Part shown: in pieces, positions 34,356 to 43,291 of the stretch | Layout of the letters: each line of letters opens with the position of its first letter | Numbering within the stretch: position 1 is the first letter of the stretch | Assembly: GCF_001183545.1 (NCBI RefSeq) | Contig: NZ_KQ236688.1 | Location: 1,145,149 to 1,209,148 of the forward strand | Source: Cellvibrio sp. pealriver | Lineage (GTDB): Bacteria; Pseudomonadota; Gammaproteobacteria; Pseudomonadales; Cellvibrionaceae | Direction of reading: 5' to 3' | DNA length: 64,000 nt | The notes under the pieces: generated by a model | The model's input: only the letters and a program-made list of their open reading frames with translations | Databases searched by the model: none | Told to the model about the DNA's origin: nothing | Position numbers and translations under genes: made by a program

Positions 34356-36413
34356 ATGCCTCTAGTCATTAACACCAATGTCGCTTCCTTGAATTCACAG
34401 CGTCAATTGATGAGCTCAGGAAATGCGCTCGATCGGGCAAGCGAACGTTTGTCCTCTGGCCAACGTATTAATTCTGCGAAAGACGATGCTGCAGGCTTGG
34501 CGATTTCTAACCGCATGACGTCGCAAATCCGCGGTCTTGACCAAGCGATCCGTAACGCGAACGACGGTGTGTCGCTGATCCAAACCGCGGAAGGTGCCTT
34601 GCAGGAATCGACCAACATTTTGCAGCGTATGCGCGAACTTTCCATTCAGTCCGCTAACGGAATTTATTCCGATGCAGACCGCAAAACACTGGATGCGGAA
34701 GTACAGCAGCTGATTTTGGAATTGGATCGTATTGCGACTTCAACATCCTTCAACGGCCAAAAATTATTGGATGGTTCGCTTGGAAAAGTGGATCTGCAAG
34801 TCGGTTCCGATGCAGGCCAAACCATCACCATGAAAATCCCCGCCATGGATGCAAAAACCTTGGGTATGGGCTTTGTGGGTGTGGATATGTTGGGCGGTCA
34901 AATTGACCTTTCAACACTGTTGATCAATGAAAACGACATTTTGATCAATGGCCAATCTATCGCTAAATCACTGGAGAGCTTTAACGGCTATGCATTAGCT
35001 GGCCCACCAGTAGTTCCTGCGCAAACACTGGATAAATTAATCAATTTGATTAACAAAAATGTGTTGGGTATTGATGCCTCAACTTACGCTCAGGCAACAG
35101 CAACAGGTGCTGGTACCGGTGTGCTTGAGGAAGGGCAAGTATTTGAAATTGCGATTACCAAACTCGACGGAACACAAACCACTATTCAGGTTTCCAACAC
35201 TCAAAACCTGAAAGAATTGGCAGACAAGATCAACACTGAAAGCGGCGGATTATTAAATGCTGCAGTAGGTGAGAACAGTAAGCTCAGTATTGCCGGTATT
35301 AATGTGGCGAGCTTCACCATTACTGATGGTAGTGTGCCTGCAAACTCGGCAGGCGGTAATATCAATGGTACTTATGCAGGTCGTTTGGTGCTTGAGTCTG
35401 AGTATGGTGATCCAATTACGATTACCCGTGGTTCAACCGGAACGCTGGCGCAACTGAACGCACTTGGTTTCCGTGAAAATACCAACCCGGGACAAGTAGA
35501 AGGTATTGGAATTACAACACCTGCTGCTCCCTGGAATGTGGGCGACTTGTCAATCAATGGTGTGATTATCTCCAATAAAAACACCGATAGCTTGTTAGGA
35601 AAAGTCAACGCGATTAATGCCTCACAACAAGATACCGGTGTGACCGCAGAAGTATTTGCAACGACCACACTGGATTTTGGTGGTATCGATTTAACAGCCA
35701 TTACGTCGCCGCTCCTGATGAATGGTGAGCCGATTAATATCAGCGGCTTAACCAGTATTTCAGAAGTGGTTGCCGCCTTTAACGCGAAATCCGACGTGAC
35801 CGGTGTTAGCGCGTCGTTGTTGGGAACCCGCGTCGTATTAGAGGGGCACACTGCAGCAATCACGTTTGGTGTAGATGGCACCAACGATGGATTGGTAGAT
35901 CTGAATGCTGAAAACCTGCAAATCCAAACAGGTACTGCAGCGCCCGCGACAATCAATGCTGCGACAGAGTCTGTAGCAGGCGGCATTAAATTGACCAGTG
36001 CTAATGGTTCACCTATCAGTATCAAACTTGGACCTAATGCGGTTGCTGCAACACTCGGCTTGCTTGAGTCCAACGTAACGGCTGACGGTGCATTCGGTAC
36101 TGCGATTGCGTCTATCAGTATTGATTCAGTTGAAGGTGCACAAAAAGCGTTGGGTGTTATCGATAACGCGTTGACCACCATTAACGATGCTCGCTCGCAG
36201 TTGGGTGCAATCAATAACCGCTTGGACTTTACTATGTCCAACCTGGCAAACGTGTCTGAAAAGACATCGGCCTCGCGTTCGCGCATCGTGGATGCGGATT
36301 TTGCGGCAGAAACCGCTGCATTGAGCCGTGCACAAGTCTTGCAACAGGCAGCCCAAGCGATGTTGGCGCAAGCCAATGCTCGCCCTGAGCAGGTATTGCA
36401 GCTGCTCCGGTAA
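34356..36413 (+). CDS. fliC: flagellin 2, enlarged
   Basis: A 685-residue flagellin paralogous to flagellin 1. The first 165 and last 90 residues are nearly identical to it; the middle is diverged but laid out in the same order, with IN-type motifs DILINGQSI near 193, DLSINGVII near 396 and LLMNGEPI near 454. It ends LLR like flagellin 1. AGGAG precedes the ATG. It has its own upstream region with a sigma-54-like rather than sigma-28 site, and its own terminator. The two subunits may build different filament segments or be made at different times (inferred). Confidence 0.95.
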   Translation: MPLVINTNVASLNSQRQLMSSGNALDRASERLSSGQRINSAKDDAAGLAISNRMTSQIRGLDQAIRNANDGVSLIQTAEGALQESTNILQRMRELSIQSANGIYSDADRKTLDAEVQQLILELDRIATSTSFNGQKLLDGSLGKVDLQVGSDAGQTITMKIPAMDAKTLGMGFVGVDMLGGQIDLSTLLINENDILINGQSIAKSLESFNGYALAGPPVVPAQTLDKLINLINKNVLGIDASTYAQATATGAGTGVLEEGQVFEIAITKLDGTQTTIQVSNTQNLKELADKINTESGGLLNAAVGENSKLSIAGINVASFTITDGSVPANSAGGNINGTYAGRLVLESEYGDPITITRGSTGTLAQLNALGFRENTNPGQVEGIGITTPAAPWNVGDLSINGVIISNKNTDSLLGKVNAINASQQDTGVTAEVFATTTLDFGGIDLTAITSPLLMNGEPINISGLTSISEVVAAFNAKSDVTGVSASLLGTRVVLEGHTAAITFGVDGTNDGLVDLNAENLQIQTGTAAPATINAATESVAGGIKLTSANGSPISIKLGPNAVAATLGLLESNVTADGAFGTAIASISIDSVEGAQKALGVIDNALTTINDARSQLGAINNRLDFTMSNLANVSEKTSASRSRIVDADFAAETAALSRAQVLQQAAQAMLAQANARPEQVLQLLR

Positions 36414-36457
36414 GTCAGGTTTTCGATACACAGAAAACACAGCGCCTTCCGGCACTT

Positions 36458-36493
36458 AAAAAACCGTCGCAATTATGTTGCGGCGGTTTTTTT
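36458..36493 (+). terminator. rho-independent terminator after fliC2
   Basis: AAAAAACCGTCGCAA / TTGCGGCGGTTTTTT with loop TTATG. The stem has one G-T pair and ends in a T run, overlapping the earliest possible start of the next reading frame. Confidence 0.93.
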
Positions 36494-36562
36494 ATGCTTT
36501 TTTTCGGCCAGTTTCAAAGAGCTCGGCTAGTCTTAAGGAAGCGAAAAACCGGATTGCAATGC

Positions 36563-39211
36563 ATGATCAATATTAGGCGTATGCCAGCAGCACTGTGGGT
36601 GTTGCGTATTCTTTTACTGGCGTTGGTGTATGTGATTGCCGGGCGCTTGTCGTTACTTCTAGCCATTCCTCCTGGCTTTGTCACCGGATTGTTTCTTCCA
36701 TTGGGAATTGCGTTAGGTGCTGTGCTGATCTGGGGATACTCAATGGGGGTTGGGGTTTTCCTCGGCTCTTTGTTGCTGAATATTTCTGTCAGTAATGCTT
36801 CTGAACTGTCCGCACCGGTTGTTTTACTCGCGGCTGAAATTGCCAGTGGCAGTGTGTTAGCAAGCCTTGCAGGAGGCGCGCTGATTCGTCACTTTGTGGG
36901 GTTCCCGGATAGCCTGACCGATGAACGGAAAATTTTTGCGTTTTTTGCGTTGGGAGGTCCTGTTGCTACCGGTTTAAGTGCAAGTGTAGGTGTATTGGCA
37001 TTGTGGGTTAATGATGTCATCCAAGCCAAACAAATCCTGTATAGCTGGTGGACCTGGTGGGCGGGCGACACAATTGGTGTATTGATCGCTACACCGTTGA
37101 TGTGTGTGTTGTTTGCAGAGCCGCAGCATTTTTGGCGAGGGCGTCGTCTTACCGTAGGCGTACCGCTGGTTGTGAGCAGTCTGATTGTGGTTGCTGTGTT
37201 TGTTATGTCGAGTAACAACGAACAAAAAAAACTCGCTGATCAATTTCAGCAGCAAGCGCGTTTAGTTGATGATGCGGTTCAATCCAGTATGTCGGATGTT
37301 GTTTATACACTAGCAACATTGCGCGGATTATTTTCAGCCTCAGAAGAAGTTACCCGTGAAGAGTTTTCAGCATTTATCAATGATGTGCTTGTTGATAAGC
37401 AGGGCGTGTCCGGATTTTCATGGAACCGGCGAATAATGCATAGTGAACGTGTTGCCTTTGAAAATGAAATGCATGCAGAAGGTATAACGAGTTTTTATAT
37501 TAATGAAAAAAATACCAATGGCGCATTCAGTGTCGCTTCTGAACAAGAAGAATATGTTGTTATTACTTATGTGGAACCATGGTTAGAAAATGCGTCTATT
37601 TTGGGGTTTAATGTTGCATCTGATCCCACTCGCGCAATTGCTGTGAGCCGCGCACGGGATAGTGGCGCATTTGCGATGACACAACCAGTGCAGCTGTTGA
37701 ACGATACTCAACGATCACCAGGTGTGATTGTGTATTTCCCCGTGTATGACACGATCAAGCGCTTGCATACAGCAGTAGAGCGCAGAGAACATATTTTGGG
37801 CTATGCAACAGCGATTGTGCGTATTGGTGATCTGATTAATGCCGCAGTAATCCCGTTCTCATCTGATGACTTTCATCTCGACATTGTTGATGTGACGGAG
37901 CCTGATACGCCGCATGTATTTTATCGTGTAGGCGAATCACATGTGCCGTCTTACGCACAAGAACTTATCTATCAGAAAGAAATTGCTATTGGTGGTAGGG
38001 TGCTGCTGTTGGCAATTAACCCGACAGAAAAATTTTTAAATGAGCATGTCAGTTTGCAATCCTGGTTCGTATTGGCTGGTGGTTTGTTGTTTTGCAGTTT
38101 GTTGGGTGGTTTTTTGCTGTTGATCAGTGGCCGGACACAGCATATTACCAATCTGGTTGAGCAACGTACTAAAGAGCTGGCTGCTATTTTGGAGAATGCG
38201 GTCGAATCGATATTGGTAGTGGATGAACATGGTGTTATTCAAAAAGCAAATCAGGCTGCAGCAAAACTGCTTCACTATCCTCTGGAGCAATTTCCCGGTT
38301 TGCATATCGTGGATTTAATTCCGGGGTTAAGCGATGCATTTGTATCCAATAGTACGCAAACAGTAGCACCTGAATTGCGTGAAAGCGTCGGGCGCTGTAG
38401 TAGTGGAAAAGAAGTGGCTATCGAGATGAGTGTTAGCCCTGTGGAAATCCATGACCGTAAATTTTTTACCTTTATCATTCATGATGCGACTGAGCGGCGT
38501 AAAGTAGAGCGCTTAAAAAGTGAATTTATTTCTACCGTTAGTCATGAATTACGAACGCCCTTAACATCAATAAAAGGCGCGTTAAGTATTGTCACCAGTG
38601 GCAGCATGGGCGAGCTTCCCAAAAATATAAATGACTTACTGGGAATTGCCAGTAGTAATGCGGAGAGATTATCCCGGTTGGTAAATGACATTCTGGATAT
38701 AGAAAAATTGGAATTCGGTAAGGTGCAACTAACCCTTAAGCCGCACAGGGTGTATCCATTGTTGCAACAATCTATCGAGCAAAATTTTGGGTATGGCGCA
38801 CGTTATGGGGTGACCTTACAGTTGGATGCACCTTCAGAAACTGCCATGGCTGCAGTCGCCAATCTCGATTCAGACCGCTTCTTGCAAATCATGGCCAACC
38901 TCATATCGAATGCGGTGAAGTTTTCTTTTCTGGATGGGGTTGTGAGGGTGGTGCTGGTGAGTGAAGGAGACAACATTAAAATATCGGTCATTGATGAAGG
39001 GCAGGGTATGGCAGATGACTTCCGCCAACATATTTTCAAGAAATTTGCCCAGGCTGATTCGTCAAACACCCGGCGACGCGATGGAACCGGATTGGGCTTG
39101 AGTATTACCAAGGTCATTATTGAGCGGATGGGCGGAAAAATTGACTACCGCTCTACTTTGGGTAAAGGAACCACATTTTTCTTTACCTTGCCTCTTTATA
39201 CTGGCGATTAA
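36563..39211 (+). CDS. MASE1-CHASE-PAS sensor histidine kinase
   Basis: An 882-residue membrane kinase. Order: MASE1-like membrane region with about eight helices (1-220), a periplasmic CHASE-type sensor (about 225-450, containing GVSGFSWNRRI and GVIVYFPVYD), a transmembrane helix near 490-510, PAS (about 525-630), HisKA with His661 in STVSHELRTP, and HATPase with NLISNAVKFS, DEGQGM and GTGLGLSI. All kinase motifs are intact, and there is no receiver. An earlier in-frame ATG at 36494 is in the terminator, so the ATG at 36563 is used; its ribosome site is weak. It sits between fliC2 and fliD, an unusual place. Partner and signal are unknown. Confidence 0.88.
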   Translation: MINIRRMPAALWVLRILLLALVYVIAGRLSLLLAIPPGFVTGLFLPLGIALGAVLIWGYSMGVGVFLGSLLLNISVSNASELSAPVVLLAAEIASGSVLASLAGGALIRHFVGFPDSLTDERKIFAFFALGGPVATGLSASVGVLALWVNDVIQAKQILYSWWTWWAGDTIGVLIATPLMCVLFAEPQHFWRGRRLTVGVPLVVSSLIVVAVFVMSSNNEQKKLADQFQQQARLVDDAVQSSMSDVVYTLATLRGLFSASEEVTREEFSAFINDVLVDKQGVSGFSWNRRIMHSERVAFENEMHAEGITSFYINEKNTNGAFSVASEQEEYVVITYVEPWLENASILGFNVASDPTRAIAVSRARDSGAFAMTQPVQLLNDTQRSPGVIVYFPVYDTIKRLHTAVERREHILGYATAIVRIGDLINAAVIPFSSDDFHLDIVDVTEPDTPHVFYRVGESHVPSYAQELIYQKEIAIGGRVLLLAINPTEKFLNEHVSLQSWFVLAGGLLFCSLLGGFLLLISGRTQHITNLVEQRTKELAAILENAVESILVVDEHGVIQKANQAAAKLLHYPLEQFPGLHIVDLIPGLSDAFVSNSTQTVAPELRESVGRCSSGKEVAIEMSVSPVEIHDRKFFTFIIHDATERRKVERLKSEFISTVSHELRTPLTSIKGALSIVTSGSMGELPKNINDLLGIASSNAERLSRLVNDILDIEKLEFGKVQLTLKPHRVYPLLQQSIEQNFGYGARYGVTLQLDAPSETAMAAVANLDSDRFLQIMANLISNAVKFSFLDGVVRVVLVSEGDNIKISVIDEGQGMADDFRQHIFKKFAQADSSNTRRRDGTGLGLSITKVIIERMGGKIDYRSTLGKGTTFFFTLPLYTGD

Positions 39212-39250
39212 GCTGATTTAAAGGGTTTTTCCGCATAAAAATACAGGAAT

Positions 39251-39266
39251 TGGCGTAGTTTGTGCT
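39251..39266 (+). promoter_or_regulatory. sigma-54-like site upstream of fliD
   Basis: TGGCGT-AGTTT-GTGCT keeps the GG and GC dinucleotides at the right distance with three core mismatches. It is 113 bases before fliD, in the gap after the kinase gene. Confidence 0.4.
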
Positions 39267-39378
39267 CCTGTTGAATATAAGGAGAATCTTTCCTTAAAAA
39301 GCGGCAAAACCGGCTAAAGTTTACCCGTGTGCTGCCGCTAACTTATAGCAAGCGGTAATTTTTGGCGTGGAGGTACCT

Positions 39379-41439
39379 ATGGTGAGCAGTACATCGAGCA
39401 CAACCAACAATAATGGCGCGACAGGTTCCAGCATCATCAGTGCGCTGGGGACTGGCTCTGGTATTGACTCGAATAAGCTGGCTGACCAGTTAACTGAAGC
39501 CGCCCATATGGTGCAGTCAAACAGGCTGACCTCCAAAAAAACCTTACTGGAAACCCAGATATCTGATTACGGCTTGCTGCGTAGCTCTTTATCCAAACTT
39601 GAAACAGCGGCAGCCGCTTTGGGTAGCTCCGATACATTTAACGCCAAATCGCTATCGGTGCCTGATACCAACCTCCTGAGCATCACCAAATTGGATGCGA
39701 AAGCGGCTGCAGGCGGCTATCAAATCAAAGTCGAGCAAACAGCTCAGTCCCAATCACTCAGTTCCGGTACGTTTAGCTCCATGACTGACCCTATTGGTAA
39801 AGGAACCTTGGTCATCCGTTTGGGGGAGTGGAATGCAGGATTAAACGATTTTGAAGTTGACTCTAGCAAAACTGCCGGCGGGACAATCACTATCGATGAT
39901 GGGAACAACTCATTGATTGGTCTGCGCGATGCAATCAATAAAGCAAATATGGGTGTTTCTGCCAGCATCGTGAGTGATGGTGGTTCTTATAAGCTGCTCC
40001 TGACATCCAAGTCGGGTGCCAAGAATGAAATCGAAATCACCGCAACAGAAGATCCCGGTGCACTTGGCCTTGCCAGTTTTAATTTCAATGAAACCACGCG
40101 TAATTTGACCCAACAACAAGAAGGGTTGGATGCAAAAGTGCGTGTGAATGGCTTATTGGTAAGCCGCGAATCCAACCAAATCAAAGATGTTATCGATGGT
40201 TTGGAGTTTGATTTATTCGGTGCCTCGTTGACCGAAACTATCAGTATTTCAATTAATGAAGATAAATCGGTTGCAGAAAAAACCATCCGTGACTTTGTAA
40301 CCGCATACAACACGTTTAAGACAGAAGTTGAGAAACTGGTTGGTTTTGATGCGGAACTGAAAGATTACGGCAGTTTGAAAACTGATCCTCTAGCAAAAAA
40401 CCTGATGCAAGGTATCCGTAATTTTCTCTCCAGTTCGATCCCTGGATTAAGCGATGGTTTTACCGCACTTTCCAGTTTGGGTATTCGCACTGAGAGGGAC
40501 GGCTCGCTGAAAATTATTGAAAATGAGGAAAATACAGGTTTTCGCGCAGCAATCGATACCCATTTCGATAAGGTGCGTGATTTGTTTGTTCCCAAGGTTT
40601 CAGCGTCGGTTACGAACCTTGAAGTTTCCAAGTACACAGCAAAAAGTAAACCCGGTACTTATGATGTTGTGATTACCCAGCAACCATCAAAAGGTAAGCT
40701 GACCGGCGCAGCAATAGGCGTTGCGTTTCCATTAGATACCACCGGTAAGGATTACAACTTCAAGTTGAAGTTAGACGGCACCGAAACTGCTTTGATTACA
40801 TTACCTGCCGGAAAAACCTATACAACGGAAGGTGAGTTGGCTGCTGAAATCCAAAGCTTGATCAATCTGGATAGTAACCTGAAAACCGTGAAATCAACGC
40901 TGGCGGTGAGTGTTGAGGCAGGAAAGTTGGTATTCACATCCAATACTTATGGCAGCTCCAGTAAAATTGAATTTACAGCGATATCGAGCGATATGGCGGA
41001 TTTGGGGATTGCTCTCGGTGCTGGCGTATCGGGTACGGATGTTGGTGGCACTGTCGCCGGACAAGCAGCGTTTGGTTATGGCAATGTATTACTACCTGCA
41101 TTGGGATCTGATGCAGAGGGCTTGAGCATGACAGTGCAACCAGGCGCAACTGGAGGCACTATTACATTTTCACGCGGCTTTGCTGGTGGTTTGACCAATA
41201 TTGTGAATGACTACCTCAAATCATCTGGTGTCATCAAAGAGCGTGAAGACAATATTAATAAAGAGATTAAGGGAGTCAAAGAAGATGAAACTGATTTGAC
41301 TCGCCGCAGCGATGCCTATAGAGCGCGTCTGATGGCGCAGTTCCAGGCGATGGAGTCAATTGTCCGCTCGCTCAACTCTACGGGCGATTTCTTGGACGGT
41401 ATTCTTGATCGTTTACCTTTCACATCCAAAAACAATTAA
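39379..41439 (+). CDS. fliD: flagellar filament cap protein FliD
   Basis: A 686-residue filament cap, longer than enteric FliD (about 468). Seen: N-terminal GTGSGIDSNKLADQLTEAAHMVQSNRLTSKKTLLETQISDYGLLRSSLSKLE, the FliD_N signature with GAG/GTGSGID. The FliD_C region has REDNINKEIKGVKEDETDLTRRSDAYRARLMAQFQAMESIVRSLNSTGDFLD at the C terminus. The ATG at 39379 has GGAGG six bases upstream; the GTG at 39367 overlaps this site. Its stop codon lies in the first of two tandem terminators. fliS does not follow, unlike in Pseudomonas and Vibrio. Confidence 0.94.
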   Translation: MVSSTSSTTNNNGATGSSIISALGTGSGIDSNKLADQLTEAAHMVQSNRLTSKKTLLETQISDYGLLRSSLSKLETAAAALGSSDTFNAKSLSVPDTNLLSITKLDAKAAAGGYQIKVEQTAQSQSLSSGTFSSMTDPIGKGTLVIRLGEWNAGLNDFEVDSSKTAGGTITIDDGNNSLIGLRDAINKANMGVSASIVSDGGSYKLLLTSKSGAKNEIEITATEDPGALGLASFNFNETTRNLTQQQEGLDAKVRVNGLLVSRESNQIKDVIDGLEFDLFGASLTETISISINEDKSVAEKTIRDFVTAYNTFKTEVEKLVGFDAELKDYGSLKTDPLAKNLMQGIRNFLSSSIPGLSDGFTALSSLGIRTERDGSLKIIENEENTGFRAAIDTHFDKVRDLFVPKVSASVTNLEVSKYTAKSKPGTYDVVITQQPSKGKLTGAAIGVAFPLDTTGKDYNFKLKLDGTETALITLPAGKTYTTEGELAAEIQSLINLDSNLKTVKSTLAVSVEAGKLVFTSNTYGSSSKIEFTAISSDMADLGIALGAGVSGTDVGGTVAGQAAFGYGNVLLPALGSDAEGLSMTVQPGATGGTITFSRGFAGGLTNIVNDYLKSSGVIKEREDNINKEIKGVKEDETDLTRRSDAYRARLMAQFQAMESIVRSLNSTGDFLDGILDRLPFTSKNN

Positions 41440-41469
41440 TTCGCGTAATTAACCTTACGCGAATTTTTA
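41438..41469 (+). terminator. rho-independent terminator overlapping the fliD stop
   Basis: An 11-bp perfect stem, AATTCGCGTAA / TTACGCGAATT, followed by TTTAT. It begins inside the fliD stop codon. Confidence 0.85.
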
Positions 41470-41471
41470 TC

Positions 41472-41506
41472 CAGATGTGCATGATATGCACATCTGCAGT
41501 TTTTTT
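41472..41506 (+). terminator. second tandem terminator after fliD
   Basis: An 11-bp perfect stem, CAGATGTGCAT / ATGCACATCTG, with a 3-base loop, then CAG and T7. Together with the preceding hairpin it seals the flagellar region. Confidence 0.85.
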
Positions 41507-41642
41507 ATTTCCCCACATTTTTTGATCGCTTATTGTTCTTTGCTGTATCGTGATCTTTGAATCATAGTTTGTTATATACCTATTCTTTAGCTATTTGATA
41601 AATGAGCCGTTTAATTATTCACAATTAAAGGTTGGGTAGCTT

Positions 41643-42332
41643 ATGTCAAAGGTATTCGCACTTATTCCTGCGCGCGGTTGGTCTAAAAGCCTGTGGCAAA
41701 AAAATATTGCGCCTGTATTAGAGCAACCCCTGATTGCATACAGTATTCAGGCTGCCCATGGTTCAGAAGTTGTCGATGCAATTTATGTATCGTCCGATGA
41801 TGACCAGATTCTGTCTGTAGCCCACTACTATAATACAGAGCGATTAAAGCGCGATCCGCATCTCGCAGAAGATGAATCACCACTGGATGCTGTCGTGGCA
41901 GAATTTATTCACCGTATTAAACCGGCGGCGAAGGATATTATTATTTTATTAAAACCCACATCACCGCTACGCACGGCAAGGCATATTCGTGAAGCCTTGG
42001 CTGAGTTTAAGGATTTCCCTACTTGCCGCAGCCTTATTAGTGTTTATGAAATCAATAATGCGTATGTCAGAGCTTATGTTGGCGGCGGAGAGTTTTTGCA
42101 TCCTTTAGCGGGTGAGCATTCGTCGTATTATTGCAGGAAAGACCTGCCATCGCTTTACATGCCCAATGGTGCAATTTATATCTTTAAAGTTGACGATTTT
42201 ATGCGCGAGGAGAAAATTCCACTCACGCATACTATTCCTTATTTGATGCCAGCGTCTGACAGTATTGAGGTGTGTAGCGCAAACGATTTGCAATTGGTGG
42301 AAAATCGTTTGCGCGAGAGAGCCAATTTCTGA
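41643..42332 (+). CDS. CMP-sugar synthetase-like protein (acylneuraminate cytidylyltransferase family)
   Basis: A 229-residue member of the family that activates sialic, pseudaminic or legionaminic-type acids with CTP. Seen: FALIPARGWSKSLWQKNI, where the family normally has IPARGGSKGIPRKNI; also YVSSDDDQIL, LKPTSPLRTARHI and NGAIYIFKVDD. The glycine-to-tryptophan change and loss of the GIPR part fall in the nucleotide-binding loop. The gene follows the flagellar region, and such enzymes often feed flagellin glycosylation, but no other pathway gene is present. It could have lost activity or changed substrate. Confidence 0.78.
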   Translation: MSKVFALIPARGWSKSLWQKNIAPVLEQPLIAYSIQAAHGSEVVDAIYVSSDDDQILSVAHYYNTERLKRDPHLAEDESPLDAVVAEFIHRIKPAAKDIIILLKPTSPLRTARHIREALAEFKDFPTCRSLISVYEINNAYVRAYVGGGEFLHPLAGEHSSYYCRKDLPSLYMPNGAIYIFKVDDFMREEKIPLTHTIPYLMPASDSIEVCSANDLQLVENRLRERANF

Positions 42333-42342
42333 ACGACATTGC

Positions 42343-43089
42343 TTAGGGGGATTTTTTCAGTTCTTCCGCTTCTTTTTTTAGTGCTTCTTCAAATTCAAGT
42401 TGTTCCTGTTCAAGTTCGCGTTGCTTTTTATCCGCGTCAGGCAGTAACGGGGTGAGTTGTTTCTGCGCTTTTTTCTGTGCATTTTCTGTTGCTTCATTCA
42501 CGGTGGCATCGACTTTTTGATTGACCTTCTCCGCTACCGCTTCCACAGGGTTATTAATAATATCCTGAACATTTTCCAATGCTTTTTGTTTTTCTTCGAC
42601 GGCTTTTTTGGCCGCCTGTGCTTTGTCGTAAGCACGTTGTAGTTCTTGTGGTAGCACGGGAGTAAGTTTCTCTTTTGCCCCTTCGATTTGTTCAGAGAAT
42701 ATTTCGGGAGTGCCATCTTTAATCAGCATGACCGCCATTTGGTTGGTGTCTGCATTCCAGACCATGGCTGCCTTGTCGGTAATGGCTTTTGCTTGCGGTG
42801 GTGCATAGCGGGATGCCACATAAAACAGGGCGCCTTCCTGTTGGATTTCCTGGGCGGTGCGTAGCAACTTCATGGTGGGCTCATACTTATCGCCCAATAA
42901 TGCCGTCATCCGGTCCTTAATGATGGGGGCTTCAAAAAAGTTGACTTCATTCGGGTCGAACCCCACCAATGGTTTTAAGAATGACCACATAAGCTTGCTT
43001 TGTAATTGGTTGCCGATTAACAGCGATGAGACGCAAGCAGAAAGAAACAGGCAAATACACATAATGGAGAGTGGTTTGATCAAGCGCAT
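42343..43089 (-). CDS. lipoprotein of unknown function
   Basis: A 248-residue predicted lipoprotein. The N-terminal signal MRLIKPLSIMCICLFLSAC ends in a lipobox with Cys19. The middle has no recognised domain. The C-terminal third (from about 160) is strongly charged, rich in A, E, K and Q, and predicted coiled-coil (KAVEEKQKALENVQ, QRELEQEQLEFEEAL). It converges with the cytidylyltransferase gene, 10 bases between stops, so there is no room for a terminator. I do not recognise the family. Confidence 0.8.
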   Translation of the reverse strand: MRLIKPLSIMCICLFLSACVSSLLIGNQLQSKLMWSFLKPLVGFDPNEVNFFEAPIIKDRMTALLGDKYEPTMKLLRTAQEIQQEGALFYVASRYAPPQAKAITDKAAMVWNADTNQMAVMLIKDGTPEIFSEQIEGAKEKLTPVLPQELQRAYDKAQAAKKAVEEKQKALENVQDIINNPVEAVAEKVNQKVDATVNEATENAQKKAQKQLTPLLPDADKKQRELEQEQLEFEEALKKEAEELKKSP

Positions 43090-43291
43090 AAAGAATCCGT
43101 TGAATCCGTCAGTAGAATTAGGGCGGCAGTGTACGCAATGGGCGATATAACGTACATAAGCTGTTTTTAGTCCGGGTTGGTTGTTTCCTGTGCTATTGCA
43201 GTTGCACCCACAGTTACTTCCGTAAATAACCTCAAATTATGCAAGGTTATTTGCTATATTTTGATTTTCTTTCATACACAAGGAAAGCGTC

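Noticed and set aside
34166..34378. A 70-codon minus-strand frame at the start of fliC2
   Set aside because: It overlaps the fliC2 ribosome site and first codons and is better explained as leader DNA.
35372..36472. A 366-codon open frame on the minus strand antisense to fliC2
   Set aside because: It lies wholly against a well-supported flagellin gene, its protein is low in recognisable motifs and rich in S, A, P and I as expected from the reverse of flagellin codons, and there is no ribosome site.
36494..36562. An upstream in-frame start for the MASE1 kinase
   Set aside because: The codon is at the edge of the fliC2 terminator hairpin and the added residues do not fit the membrane domain.
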